DNA from: Kaistella antarctica | GTDB lineage: Bacteria > Bacteroidota > Bacteroidia > Flavobacteriales > Weeksellaceae | NCBI RefSeq assembly: GCF_900109615.1 | Contig: NZ_FOIX01000004.1 | Coordinates: 372,001 to 436,000, forward strand | Direction: 5' to 3' | Length of the DNA stretch: 64,000 nucleotides | Shown: positions 36,347 to 44,911 of the stretch, one piece after another | How positions within the stretch are numbered: the first letter of the stretch is position 1 | How the letters are laid out: each line of letters starts with the position of its first letter | The notes under the pieces: generated by a model | What the model was told of the DNA's origin: nothing | Databases searched by the model: none | The model's input: the letters and a program-made list of their open reading frames with translations, nothing else | Program-made: the position numbers and the translations under genes

Positions 36347-36508
36347 AATGAATAAACTTTAAAATTAGTTGTAAAAGAAATTTCTATTTTGGGTTTAAAA
36401 TCTTAAATAAATACCAATGTAAAAATAGGAATTACCCCTGAGATCTGCGAATGACTTTGCTCATACGTGGTCAAAAATAAGAAAATTTTAAAAGCCGATT
36501 AATTTTAA

Positions 36509-36516
36509 TAAATTTG
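36509..36516 (+). promoter_or_regulatory. Candidate -7 promoter box of the DUF3822 gene
   Basis: TAAATTTG, a full match to TAnnTTTG, 12 bases before the ATG at 36529. It gives a very short leader. Confidence 0.5.
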
Positions 36517-36528
36517 CGCCTGTAAAGC

Positions 36529-37251
36529 ATGGAACAACTCAAATTACTTTTTACCAAAGACGGCGTACATTATCAGATTTCCAAGAACAAAACTGTTTCG
36601 GAGGAAAACTCTTTTTTCGTCACGGACGAATCTCCGGAAAATGAACTTTCTGCAAAGATGGCGACTCTTTTAACCCAAAAGAAATACAAGGAGATTTCGG
36701 TTATTTCTGCTTTGAATCATTTTACCTTGATGCCTGAAGGATTTACGAAACACGATTTAGGCTACGACCTCATCGCCTACAATGCTCCTGTTGATGACAA
36801 TGCGGAGGAGTTAATGCTGTCGGTGAATAAGAAATTTGGCGTTCAGTTTTATTATACTTTTCCAAAATCGACCTATCAAAAAATAAAGGATTTAGCCGTT
36901 CCGACGAAGTTCAATTTTTCGGGTGAACAGTTTTTAAATCAAATTTCAGCCAAAAACCAAAAGGAAATTCATATCAATCTCTACCATCAGCAATGTGAGT
37001 TTTTTGCCTTAGATCATAAGAAAGTGATTCTTTATAATAACTTAGATGTGACGTCGGAAGTTGATTTCCTCTATTTCATCATGTTTACTTTAAGCAAGAT
37101 TGGCTTTGGAATCAGCGACACCCAGTTTTTTGTGTACGGAGAAACAACTGAAAATGAAACCTTTATTTCAGAGTTAAAGAAGTTTGTGAAGAATCTGAAA
37201 ATCGTTTACGATAATATTCCGGGGAAGAACTTTCTTTTGAATGGGAGATGA
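36529..37251 (+). CDS. DUF3822 family protein
   Basis: A 240-residue protein of the DUF3822 family, found almost only in Bacteroidota and usually next to rsmD, as here. No signal peptide or membrane segment is seen. The middle HINLYHQQCEFFALDHKKVI and the Y-N-N-L-D motif resemble the actin-like ATPase (type IV pilus PilM) fold in general layout, but this is a guess. It may help rsmD or a cell-envelope process. The function is not known. Confidence 0.8.
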   Translation: MEQLKLLFTKDGVHYQISKNKTVSEENSFFVTDESPENELSAKMATLLTQKKYKEISVISALNHFTLMPEGFTKHDLGYDLIAYNAPVDDNAEELMLSVNKKFGVQFYYTFPKSTYQKIKDLAVPTKFNFSGEQFLNQISAKNQKEIHINLYHQQCEFFALDHKKVILYNNLDVTSEVDFLYFIMFTLSKIGFGISDTQFFVYGETTENETFISELKKFVKNLKIVYDNIPGKNFLLNGR

Positions 37252-37267
37252 GGGAGATAAGGGAAAT

Positions 37268-37298
37268 AAGAGCCAAGGAAAAAGTAAAAAGAGCCAAG
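37268..37298. repeat. 31-base dispersed repeat, copy 1
   Basis: The segment begins AAGAGCCAAGGAAAAAGT and ends AGAGCCAAG. A second identical copy lies at 40547-40577. Both are intergenic. Confidence 0.8.
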
Positions 37299-37453
37299 TT
37301 GGTAAACTGTTAAGAAAAGCCTTCACCACAAAAATCAATTACTCATCGACCAAAAGAATAAAAATAAGACAATTAAGACAATTAAGAGCTTAACCTTTCT
37401 ATTCTCCTGCATAAAAATCTACAGCCTAGCATCCATCACCTAAAACCTACACC

Positions 37454-38074
37454 ATGTACAGAATAATCAGTGGCCAGTGGAAAGCCAAAAGAATTTCCGC
37501 TCCGAAAAGTTTCGACGTCAGACCCACGACTGATTTTGCCAAAGAAGCTTTGTTCAGTATTATCGAAAACCGCTACCGATTTGATTACACCTCTATTTCG
37601 GTGCTCGATCTGTTCGCTGGAATTGGATCAATTTCCCTAGAGTTCGCATCCCGAGGTTGCAAAGATGTGACGTCCATTGAAATGAATGCCCGCCATGCCG
37701 GTTTCATCAACGCTACCGCGACAGAACTTGAAATGAATACCCAAGTGAACGCACAGCGCGGCGATGTTTTTGAATATTTAAAGAAAAATAGAAATCGCAA
37801 AACTTATGAGATTATCGTGGCAGATCCGCCCTTTGAGATGGAAGTCGCGAAATATGAGGAATTGATTTCTTTTGTTTTAAAGAATAATTATCTGAAAGAA
37901 AATGGCGTCTTTATTTTGGAACATCAAAGCCGGACTAAGCTGCAACATCCGAATATTATCGACACCAGAAAATATGGAAATGTTAGTTTTTCTTTTTTGA
38001 AGCCGAATGAGCCAGAAGTTGAAGAGACTGTAGAAGCAGTCGAAGAGGCGGAAGACGAAAAGATAATAGACTGA
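37454..38074 (+). CDS. rsmD: 16S rRNA (guanine966-N2)-methyltransferase
   Basis: A 206-residue Rossmann methyltransferase. It has RIISGQWKAKRI and RPTTDFAKEALFSII at the N-terminus, the SAM motif VLDLFAGIGSISLEFASRG, and the catalytic IIVADPPFEMEVAKYEEL (DPPF). It methylates N2 of G966 in 16S rRNA. Beyond the usual end there is a ~20-residue acidic tail (VEETVEAVEEAEDEKIID), which is unusual for RsmD and may be disordered. The DUF3822 gene lies upstream on the same strand. Confidence 0.93.
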   Translation: MYRIISGQWKAKRISAPKSFDVRPTTDFAKEALFSIIENRYRFDYTSISVLDLFAGIGSISLEFASRGCKDVTSIEMNARHAGFINATATELEMNTQVNAQRGDVFEYLKKNRNRKTYEIIVADPPFEMEVAKYEELISFVLKNNYLKENGVFILEHQSRTKLQHPNIIDTRKYGNVSFSFLKPNEPEVEETVEAVEEAEDEKIID

Positions 38075-38260
38075 TAGATCATAGACTTAATATTAATAGA
38101 ATTAGTTGATGGGTAAAATGTCAACTTATTTTTTTTAAGTTTGATCACTTTTATAATAAGGTACAATTAAGTAAAGCGCGGAATCGTTTTTGGTTTTCTG
38201 CTATTGTTTAAGTCATCACTGATCAAGTAGAACATTTCTTTAAGGAGAAGGTCTTTGTTT

Positions 38261-38293
38261 AACCTTGTCAAGGTTCCCAACCTTGACAAGGTT
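38261..38293. repeat. Palindromic repeat unit (15-base arms)
   Basis: AACCTTGTCAAGGTT, then CCC, then AACCTTGACAAGGTT. The arms are exact reverse complements, and each is also nearly palindromic in itself. The form is that of REP-like units. A relative (TTTGTCAAAG ... CTTTGACAAA) follows nadA at 47222-47248. Confidence 0.85.
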
Positions 38294-38306
38294 AGTTCGC
38301 AACTCA

Positions 38307-38405
38307 TCATTTGTTTTCGAGGTAAATAGTATCTTCCGCTACTTCTAAATTTTCAAAACCTCGTCTGATCATAAAAACTTTTGTGTATTTGATGGTTTGA
38401 AGAAT
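38307..38405 (-). pseudogene. Possible gene remnant, unknown family
   Basis: On the minus strand, codons after an in-frame stop read ILQTIKYTKVFMIRRGFE and continue to a stop at 38307-38309, about 32 residues with a coding-like composition. An internal ATG would give only about 21 residues. It lies next to the palindromic repeat, which may mark the event that truncated it. It could also be chance, so confidence is low. Confidence 0.3.
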
Positions 38406-38415
38406 TCACAGAAAC

Positions 38416-39246
38416 TTACAGTACTTTCAATTCCAGATCGATGCTTTTCCCAAAGAATTTCTTCGAGATTTTCTCAAAGTTTTTTGTAATATCTGAAAGG
38501 TAGAAATGATAAGAAGATTTTGATTTTTGCTCATTGAGTAAATGATGTTTTTCCAAAATCATCTTGAGTTGATTGGCCACAATCGTGGGCGAATCGATGA
38601 CTCGCACGCGGTTCCCATAATATTGTTTGATTTCATTCAGTAAAAGCGGATAGTGCGTACAACCCAAAATTAAAGTTTCAATATTTTTTAATTTATTGTT
38701 GCTCAGATAATGGTAAATAATCGAATTTGTAATCGGATGATTTCTGATACCTTCTTCAATCGCCGGCACGAGAAGCGGCGTTGCCAATTCATCCACCTTG
38801 ATAAATTTGTTATGTTTTCGTATTGATTTTTTGTAAAGGCCCGAATTCACCGTCGCCTTGGTCGCAATTACTCCCACGTTATTGTGAATCTCATAAGCCA
38901 CTTTCTCAGCTACTGGATTAATAACATCGATAACGGGAATTTTATGATCGACCAATTCCAAGACTTCTTTTAAAGCATTGGCTGTGGCAGAATTACAGGC
39001 AATCACAATCGCCTTGCAATTTTTCTCTAATAAAAATTCGCTGATTTTAAGACAGTAGCCAATAATAGCCTCTCGAGATTTTTCACCGTAGGGAAGGTGT
39101 TTCGTATCGCCGAAATAAATTAAATCTTCGTTGGGCAGCAATCTTTTAATCTCTTTCGCAACGGTTAAGCCGCCGACGCCAGAATCGAAAATCCCAATAG
39201 GTTGGTTGGCAGAAAGGTGGCTGAAATCAGGTTTTTTATTTTTCAA
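38416..39246 (-). CDS. murI: Glutamate racemase
   Basis: A 276-residue racemase with IGIFDSGVGGLTVAKEI, the first active cysteine in VIACNSATANAL and the second in LILGCTHYPLL. It makes D-glutamate for peptidoglycan in the cytoplasm. The start is unusual: the open frame reaches a TTG at 39264, but that TTG is inside a perfect -7 promoter box (39262-39269). I therefore prefer the TTG at 39246, where homologues begin KNKKPDFSHL. No ATG lies in between. The gene starts with TTG and has a leader of about ten bases. Confidence 0.9.
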   Translation of the reverse strand: MKNKKPDFSHLSANQPIGIFDSGVGGLTVAKEIKRLLPNEDLIYFGDTKHLPYGEKSREAIIGYCLKISEFLLEKNCKAIVIACNSATANALKEVLELVDHKIPVIDVINPVAEKVAYEIHNNVGVIATKATVNSGLYKKSIRKHNKFIKVDELATPLLVPAIEEGIRNHPITNSIIYHYLSNNKLKNIETLILGCTHYPLLLNEIKQYYGNRVRVIDSPTIVANQLKMILEKHHLLNEQKSKSSYHFYLSDITKNFEKISKKFFGKSIDLELKVL

Positions 39247-39261
39247 AGGACTGAATTTGTG

Positions 39262-39269
39262 CAAAAATA
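39262..39269 (-). promoter_or_regulatory. Candidate -7 promoter box of murI
   Basis: TATTTTTG on the minus strand, a full match to TAnnTTTG, 16 bases before the TTG start chosen for murI. It argues against the longer reading frame. Confidence 0.5.
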
Positions 39270-39387
39270 CGAATTAGTGGTGAGAAGGTAGATATTAGAA
39301 ATGGGAAGTTAGACTTTAGAACCTATACGCTACGGTTGCGTTGCGATCGTATTTAAAACCTAAGACCTTTCTCCAAGTACCTACGAC

Positions 39388-40512
39388 CTAAACCATAAAC
39401 AAGTCCGACGCAATTCCATCTGCCAAAAACCAGTGTTTTTCAGGAATCATTAAATGATTATTTTCAATAATTAATAATCCATCTTCGAGTTTGGTTTTGA
39501 TTTCCTGGTGAAAATACTCCAGAAGTTCGGTACTGAATTTCTCTTTTAAAGAAGCCAAGTCGACGCCCCAACTGGTACGCAAACCGATCATCAGCATTTC
39601 ATTGAACTGCTCTTTCTCAGCTAATACTTCGGTTTCTTTAGGTAAAGAATTTTGATTTAAAGAATTGATATACAACTGATTATTGGCAATATTCCAACTG
39701 CGCTCATTACGTCCATTGTAGGAATGTGCTGAAGGACCAATGCCTAAATATTCCTGAGCTTTCCAGTAGGCTGAATTGTGTTTCGAATGAAAACCAGGCT
39801 TCCCAAAATTAGAAATTTCATAATGATCAAAACCTTTCTCTTTTAAAAAATCAGTCATATAGAAAAACTCTTCACGCTGTTCTGCTTCCTTGGGAGCTGC
39901 AATTTTTCCTTGAGAAATCCAGGCGTTTAACATGGTTTTAGGCTCAATGGTTAACGCATAAGAAGAAACATGTGGAACTTGAAGTTCAATTGTTTTATCT
40001 AAATTCTCCTTCCAGATTTCGAAGTTGGAACTGGGCGAACCGTAAATTAAATCAATGCTGATATTTTCAAATCCAAAATCCTGAGCCCTTTTGATGGAAC
40101 TCTCCGCTTCACCCGAATTGTGAGCACGGTTCATCAATTTTAAATCTTCATCAAAAAAACTCTGAGTACCAATGGATAAACGGTTGAAGGGTGTTTTTGA
40201 TAGTTCCTTTAAAAAAGTTTTATCTAAATCATCAGGATTGGCTTCGAGCGTAATTTCGATATTAGGGTCAAAGGAAAAATGTTTTAAAACCTCATCTAAA
40301 ATAGATTGAAGTTCGTCAACTTTAAGAATAGAAGGCGTACCACCGCCGAAATAAAGCGATTTTAAAGTCTTGCTTTCCAGTTCATCCTTACGCAAACCAA
40401 TTTCTTTTTTAATGGCCGAAACCATCTCTTCTTTATATTTTAAAGAAGTCGAAAAATGGAAATTACAGTAACTGCATTTTTGCTTGCAGAAAGGAATATG
40501 CAGGTAAATCAT
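39388..40512 (-). CDS. hemW: Heme chaperone HemW (radical SAM)
   Basis: A 374-residue radical SAM protein with MIYLHIPFCKQKCSYCNFHF (the CxxxCxxC 4Fe-4S motif), FGGGTPSIL, EANPDDLDK, and RLSIGTQSF. The form and the CNFHF variant match HemW rather than oxygen-independent coproporphyrinogen oxidase HemN, which it is often confused with. It is thought to deliver heme to targets, with SAM as cofactor. It is transcribed alone on the minus strand. Confidence 0.9.
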   Translation of the reverse strand: MIYLHIPFCKQKCSYCNFHFSTSLKYKEEMVSAIKKEIGLRKDELESKTLKSLYFGGGTPSILKVDELQSILDEVLKHFSFDPNIEITLEANPDDLDKTFLKELSKTPFNRLSIGTQSFFDEDLKLMNRAHNSGEAESSIKRAQDFGFENISIDLIYGSPSSNFEIWKENLDKTIELQVPHVSSYALTIEPKTMLNAWISQGKIAAPKEAEQREEFFYMTDFLKEKGFDHYEISNFGKPGFHSKHNSAYWKAQEYLGIGPSAHSYNGRNERSWNIANNQLYINSLNQNSLPKETEVLAEKEQFNEMLMIGLRTSWGVDLASLKEKFSTELLEYFHQEIKTKLEDGLLIIENNHLMIPEKHWFLADGIASDLFMV

Positions 40513-40546
40513 TTTAAATAAAAGCTGGGTTTAATAGGCCAAGGTA

Positions 40547-40577
40547 AAGAGCCAAGGAAAAAGTAAAAAGAGCCAAG
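40547..40577. repeat. 31-base dispersed repeat, copy 2
   Basis: Identical to 37268-37298 over 31 bases. It is intergenic between porP and hemW. Confidence 0.8.
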
Positions 40578-40603
40578 GTTAAGAGTGAGGAAGTGCATTC
40601 AAA

Positions 40604-40631
40604 ATTCACCATTCACAATTCACCATTCACC
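40604..40631. repeat. Tandem 7-base repeat (ATTCACC-type x4)
   Basis: ATTCACC, ATTCACA, ATTCACC, ATTCACC. On the coding (minus) strand it lies six bases after the stop of the PorP-like gene. Confidence 0.88.
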
Positions 40632-40637
40632 AAAATA

Positions 40638-41582
40638 CTAATATCTAAAACCTCGCTGATTGATAAAGTTTTCAATCCGGTAACCGATACTCAGCATAAA
40701 ACTGCTGCCGGCGTATTCTTGAATATCTGACAGTCCAAAATTGTAAGTCGCACCAAAGGAGAAGTTATTTACAGAAGCTTTTATGACGGGAGAAATTCCT
40801 AAATTTTGATTGCCAAACTTGTTGCTGGCCGTTCTTAAACTTGCGCCGGCAGCGAACGAACTTTGTTCTCCAGCAAAGGTTGCCATTAAGTTTAAATCGA
40901 TTAGTTTCGAGGAATTGGTATTAAAATTCGCCAGCACTGAAGGGGTGACATAAAATTCTTCAGTCACGTAATAATTATATCCTGTATGAAGAATAAACTT
41001 AGTCGGCTCTGGCTCAATCCCGTTCACAATAGGAATGTCATTCGTTATCGCAATATCATTGACAGAAACTCCAGCGAAAAAATTACGATACGTTACCGCC
41101 ATTCCCAGATTTGCATAGACTAAAAATAGGGACTCAGCACTTAGCAACGGATCGCCTGGCTCCTGTGGATTCAGCATCCCCAAGTCGATGTTCATATTAT
41201 AGAAATTCACATTGGTCCCAAAAGAGAACTGACTTTTTCGCTCGCCGTCATCATCAATGGGAATAAAATACGAAGCTCCAGCTGAGATACCGTTAGAAGA
41301 AATCGGCCCGTTTTGATCTCTGAAAAAAGACAAGCCTGCTCCTACCCGATCAAAAATATTGGCATGCAGTCCAATCGACTGAACGTTTGGAGATTGATCG
41401 AAATTAGAAAATTGTTTCTGGTAATTCAGATTCAACACCACATCATCCGTACTTCCATACAGCGCGGGGTTAAAAAGAAATTCGCCATCGAGTAAATACT
41501 GTTGGTAAAAAGGAAGTGTTTCCTGGCTTTTATAGCTTCCGAGAAAGACCACCACGAAAAATAACGTATATATTCTTCTCAT
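40638..41582 (-). CDS. PorP/SprF family type IX secretion membrane protein
   Basis: A 314-residue outer-membrane protein. The start is put at the ATG at 41582 (MRRIYTLFFVVVFLGSYKSQ, a signal peptide). A codon at 41609 is also open, but it falls in a -7 promoter box (41607-41614). After the signal come QQYLLDGEFLFNPALYGS and beta-barrel strands, the PorP/SprF signature (PF11751). Proteins of this family are linked to type IX secretion and to gliding-related substrates in Bacteroidota. It is a single gene here, without the usual large partner. Confidence 0.87.
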   Translation of the reverse strand: MRRIYTLFFVVVFLGSYKSQETLPFYQQYLLDGEFLFNPALYGSTDDVVLNLNYQKQFSNFDQSPNVQSIGLHANIFDRVGAGLSFFRDQNGPISSNGISAGASYFIPIDDDGERKSQFSFGTNVNFYNMNIDLGMLNPQEPGDPLLSAESLFLVYANLGMAVTYRNFFAGVSVNDIAITNDIPIVNGIEPEPTKFILHTGYNYYVTEEFYVTPSVLANFNTNSSKLIDLNLMATFAGEQSSFAAGASLRTASNKFGNQNLGISPVIKASVNNFSFGATYNFGLSDIQEYAGSSFMLSIGYRIENFINQRGFRY

Positions 41583-41606
41583 AATTAGAGTTGCGTGAAT
41601 TTTCAG

Positions 41607-41614
41607 CAAAGATA
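41607..41614 (-). promoter_or_regulatory. Candidate -7 promoter box of the PorP-like gene
   Basis: TATCTTTG on the minus strand, a full match to TAnnTTTG, 25 bases before the ATG at 41582. Confidence 0.5.
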
Positions 41615-41630
41615 AAAAGTTTTTACTGAA

Positions 41631-42707
41631 CTAAGATTCTAAATATTTCCTCCACTTTTTAATAGCTTCGTCCATATCTTTCGGCATTGGACTTTCAAAA
41701 TACATTTCTTTTTTGGTGGTTGGATGAACAAACCCAATGGTATGTGCATGCAAGGCCTGACGAGGTAATATTTCAAAAACATTTTTAATAAACTGCTTGT
41801 ACTTCGGCATATTTACCCCTTTTAAAATCTGATTTCCTTCATAGCGCTCATCATTAAATAAAGTATGACCGATATGTTTAAAATGGGCGCGAATCTGATG
41901 GGTTCGACCCGTTTCCAATCTGCATTCCACCCAAGTGATGTAACGCAACCGTTCGATGACTTTGTAATGCGTTACGGCATGTTTACCCAAACTTTCATCT
42001 TCGAAAACTGCCATCTGCATTCTGTTTTTTAAATGTCTGCCGATATTTCCACGAATCGTTCCAGCTTCCTCTTCTATATTTCCCCAAGCAAAAGCCCAGT
42101 ATAATCTCTTGGTTTCTCGGTCAAAAAATTGCTTGGCCAGATAACTTAAAGCATATTCGTTTTTCGCAACGACCAGTAGCCCGGAGGTATCTTTATCAAT
42201 TCGATGCACCAAACCTACGCGATCTAAGTCTGATTTCTGTCCGTTTTTTTCGAAGTGAAAAGCCAAAGCGTTGATTAAAGTTCCATCGTAATTGCCATGA
42301 CCAGGATGAACAACCATGCCAGCTTCTTTATCAACGACCACCACATCGTCATCTTCATAAACGATGTTAATTGGAATATCTTGCGGAATGATGAGATTTT
42401 GTCTGGGCGGTTTTGTGAGCAACACCGAAATTTCGTCACCAGGTTTTACGCGATAATTCTGTTTCACGGGAGCGCCATTCACGACAACATTGCCAGCTCG
42501 ACAGGTTTGCGAGATTTTATTACGCGTAGAATTCTGGCGGAAATTAAGCAGATACTTGTCGATCCGCAGCAGTTCCTGACCTTTATCTACTTTAATAAAA
42601 AAATGTTCAAAAAGCTCCTCCGACTCAGATTCAGTTGAGTCGTGAGATTCGTGAGATTCTTGTTGTAGAAGCTCTTCTTCTGAAAAATTATCGTGTTCGT
42701 CTGCCAT
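41631..42707 (-). CDS. rluD: RluD-family 23S rRNA pseudouridine synthase
   Basis: A 358-residue enzyme. After a ~30-residue acidic N-terminal tail there is an S4 RNA-binding domain (RIDKYLLNFRQNSTRNKISQ, CRAGNVVVNG). The catalytic domain then has VGLVHRIDKDTSGLLVVAKN with the catalytic aspartate, LETGRTHQIRAHFKHIGH and ALHAHTIGF. It converts uridines in 23S rRNA (helix 69 in RluD) to pseudouridine. The exact target sites are inferred. It shares the minus strand with the PASTA gene, 64 bases upstream. Confidence 0.88.
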   Translation of the reverse strand: MADEHDNFSEEELLQQESHESHDSTESESEELFEHFFIKVDKGQELLRIDKYLLNFRQNSTRNKISQTCRAGNVVVNGAPVKQNYRVKPGDEISVLLTKPPRQNLIIPQDIPINIVYEDDDVVVVDKEAGMVVHPGHGNYDGTLINALAFHFEKNGQKSDLDRVGLVHRIDKDTSGLLVVAKNEYALSYLAKQFFDRETKRLYWAFAWGNIEEEAGTIRGNIGRHLKNRMQMAVFEDESLGKHAVTHYKVIERLRYITWVECRLETGRTHQIRAHFKHIGHTLFNDERYEGNQILKGVNMPKYKQFIKNVFEILPRQALHAHTIGFVHPTTKKEMYFESPMPKDMDEAIKKWRKYLES

Positions 42708-42771
42708 TCTATTTTTGAAAGATAAAGCTCCAACATTTCGGTTGAAGCTTTAGATTTTTGTTCTTTAAAAA

Positions 42772-43854
42772 CTACTCAACAATGACCCTTTTAGCTTTTG
42801 GCTTTTCTTCGGTCTTAGTAGGAGTTGTTTTCGGCGTTACCGTAGTCGGTTTTGGTTTCGTTTCCACGGGTTTTGCTTTTTGCTCAGTCGGCGTCTTCGG
42901 CGTTTCCTGCTTTTTTACTTCTGGTTTTGGAGTTTCAACAGATGGAGTTACCGGTCTTGGTACTTCTTCTAGGGGTTCTCTACGACTTGGAGCTGGCTGT
43001 CTGTAAACCGGCGGCTCATCTTCATAGTAGGATTGATCTGGAACACTGTAATCCATTTTTATGCGATAAATCGAATTGAGTTGTGAGATTTTCCCACCCA
43101 TTTCGGCTGGTGTCTTTTTACTGGCCCAAATGTCAATCTGCATTCCTTGATCCCGAACATCAAAGGCTGCTGGATCTTGGTAATAAACGATATCTGATTG
43201 ATCCGCACCGCCATCTTCATGCTCCACCAAACCAATCTCAAATAGGTTTTGAGCGATAATTAATTTTGCTTCCTGAACGGTTAAGCCGACAAGATTCGGT
43301 ACGCTGATATTTCTTCTAGGTCCGGCGCCAATTACCAAATCGATGGTGGAGAATCTAGGCAACAAAGCTCCAGGTCTCAGGGTGGCACCATTAAACATCA
43401 TTCGCAAAACGGCATCACGTTGGATACTCGGTTCAAAAATGGTATCACCAACTTTCAACCCAACTTGCTCGAGTTGTCTAAAAGCTAAACCTTTATATCG
43501 ATCTAAAACATCCGGAACGGAAACTTGCGCATACGTTCTTGGATTTACGCGTAAAACTATTGTTCTTCCATCTTTCACTCGAGAACCTGGTGAAGGGTAG
43601 ATTTGTAAAACTTGAAAAGGTTTGAATTTCGGCTCGTATTTACCGCTGTCGACTTCATAACCCAAGCCTGAATCATCTAAAATCTTGATGGCATCGTGGA
43701 CCGATTTATTCATCACATTGGGTACTGCAATTTCTTTTCCGTGATTCGTATGCATTTCTAACCAACGAAAAGTCAACCAGAGCGCACCAACGAAAACGGC
43801 ACCCGCTAAAAGTATATTTACTAAAACTTTCCAATGGAAAAGCGATTTAAGCAT
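42772..43854 (-). CDS. PASTA-domain membrane protein
   Basis: A 360-residue protein. It has an N-terminal membrane anchor (about residues 10-30, LVNILLAGAVFVGALWLTF), then three PASTA domains (about 40-105, 112-180 and 185-250) with VPNVMNKSVHDAIKIL, VSVPDVLDRYKGLAFRQL and SVPNLVGLTVQEAKLII. A proline/lysine/glutamate-rich C-terminal tail of ~80 residues is probably disordered. No kinase domain is attached, unlike in Gram-positive PASTA proteins. It may sense or bind cell-wall fragments in the periplasm. A -7 box lies at 43877-43884 on the minus strand. Confidence 0.85.
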   Translation of the reverse strand: MLKSLFHWKVLVNILLAGAVFVGALWLTFRWLEMHTNHGKEIAVPNVMNKSVHDAIKILDDSGLGYEVDSGKYEPKFKPFQVLQIYPSPGSRVKDGRTIVLRVNPRTYAQVSVPDVLDRYKGLAFRQLEQVGLKVGDTIFEPSIQRDAVLRMMFNGATLRPGALLPRFSTIDLVIGAGPRRNISVPNLVGLTVQEAKLIIAQNLFEIGLVEHEDGGADQSDIVYYQDPAAFDVRDQGMQIDIWASKKTPAEMGGKISQLNSIYRIKMDYSVPDQSYYEDEPPVYRQPAPSRREPLEEVPRPVTPSVETPKPEVKKQETPKTPTEQKAKPVETKPKPTTVTPKTTPTKTEEKPKAKRVIVE

Positions 43855-43876
43855 ATTTCTAAATCTTTTATTAAGT

Positions 43877-43884
43877 GCAAATAT
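43877..43884 (-). promoter_or_regulatory. Candidate -7 promoter box of the PASTA gene
   Basis: TATATTTG on the minus strand, a full match to TAnnTTTG, 23 bases before the ATG. It is divergent from the yicC box. Confidence 0.5.
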
Positions 43885-43956
43885 ATAAAATAATCCTTTC
43901 TGTAATTAGCGAAAATTATACTCTTGCTTTTTTAAGCCTAAAAGTTTTTAAATAAT

Positions 43957-43964
43957 TATCTTTG
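43957..43964 (+). promoter_or_regulatory. Candidate -7 promoter box of yicC
   Basis: TATCTTTG, a full match to TAnnTTTG, 17 bases before the yicC ATG. It would serve the yicC-gmk-NAD-binding-nadA run. Confidence 0.55.
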
Positions 43965-43981
43965 TGAGATAAAGCAAATAC

Positions 43982-44839
43982 ATGATTTTATCTATGACCG
44001 GCTTCGGAAGAAGCGAAGGAGTTTTCGACGGCAAGAAATTAACCATCGATATTAAATCTCTCAACAGCAAATCATTTGATTTGAACATCAAAATTCCTTT
44101 ACGATACAAAGAAAAAGAATTTGAGATTCGCAAACTGCTGAATGATCGAGTTTTGCGTGGCAAAGTAGATTGTTATGTGAATTTCGAATCGCTTAACAAT
44201 GCGAGTGACGTGGCAATAAATCATGATTTGGTAACCGCTTATATGCAGGAACTGAAAAAAGTTTCTGGCGACGGTCCTGACTTCGAATATCTGAAAATGG
44301 CGATTAGAATGCCAGACGCGATTTCTACAAAAAGTGATGAACTCGATGAAAATGAATGGATTTTCTTAATCGAATTGCTGGAAGAAACCATCACTAAGTT
44401 TGAAAATTTCAGACGTACTGAAGGAGAAATTCTGCAACAGGAACTGAGCCGTAACATTAAAAAAATTGAGTCCTACTTAACTCAGGTAGAACCTTACGAA
44501 GAAGTGCGAATGGAAGGTGTGAAAGACCGCTATCGCAAATCGCTAAACGAATTTGATCAAATTGATGAAACCCGTTTCTATCAGGAAATGGCCTATTATA
44601 CTGAGAAATTAGATATTGCAGAAGAGAAAGTTCGACTGACGCAACATTTAAAATATTATTTGGAAGTGATGGTCAACGAAGACTTTAATGGCAAAAAACT
44701 TGGCTTTATCTCTCAGGAAATTGGTCGGGAAATCAATACTTTGGGTTCTAAAGCCAATCACGCCGAAATTCAAAAACTGGTCGTGATGATGAAAGACGAC
44801 TTGGAAAAAGTGAAGGAACAAACATTGAACGTTTTATAA
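43982..44839 (+). CDS. yicC: YicC family endoribonuclease
   Basis: A 285-residue YicC protein with the diagnostic N-terminus MILSMTGFGRSEGVFDGKK and KSLNSKSFDLNIKIP. The C-terminal DUF1732 part has FYQEMAYYTEKLDIAEEKVR and LGSKANHAEIQKLVV. Bacterial YicC is a manganese-dependent RNA endonuclease. It is followed by gmk, an arrangement conserved across many bacteria. Cytoplasmic. Confidence 0.93.
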   Translation: MILSMTGFGRSEGVFDGKKLTIDIKSLNSKSFDLNIKIPLRYKEKEFEIRKLLNDRVLRGKVDCYVNFESLNNASDVAINHDLVTAYMQELKKVSGDGPDFEYLKMAIRMPDAISTKSDELDENEWIFLIELLEETITKFENFRRTEGEILQQELSRNIKKIESYLTQVEPYEEVRMEGVKDRYRKSLNEFDQIDETRFYQEMAYYTEKLDIAEEKVRLTQHLKYYLEVMVNEDFNGKKLGFISQEIGREINTLGSKANHAEIQKLVVMMKDDLEKVKEQTLNVL

Positions 44840-44911
44840 TTAATGGTTGATTATTAATCATTAATTGTATTTGTCATCAATTATAAACCATCATCAATCA
44901 ACTATCATTTT

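Larger units (their letters stand above)
38075..38415. other. Intergenic region with inverted repeat and possible gene remnant
   Basis: The 341 bases between rsmD and murI contain no complete gene. At 38261-38293 lies a perfect 15-base inverted repeat with a CCC loop. At 38307-38405 the minus strand encodes a short protein-like C-terminus. Nothing else was recognised. Confidence 0.6.
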
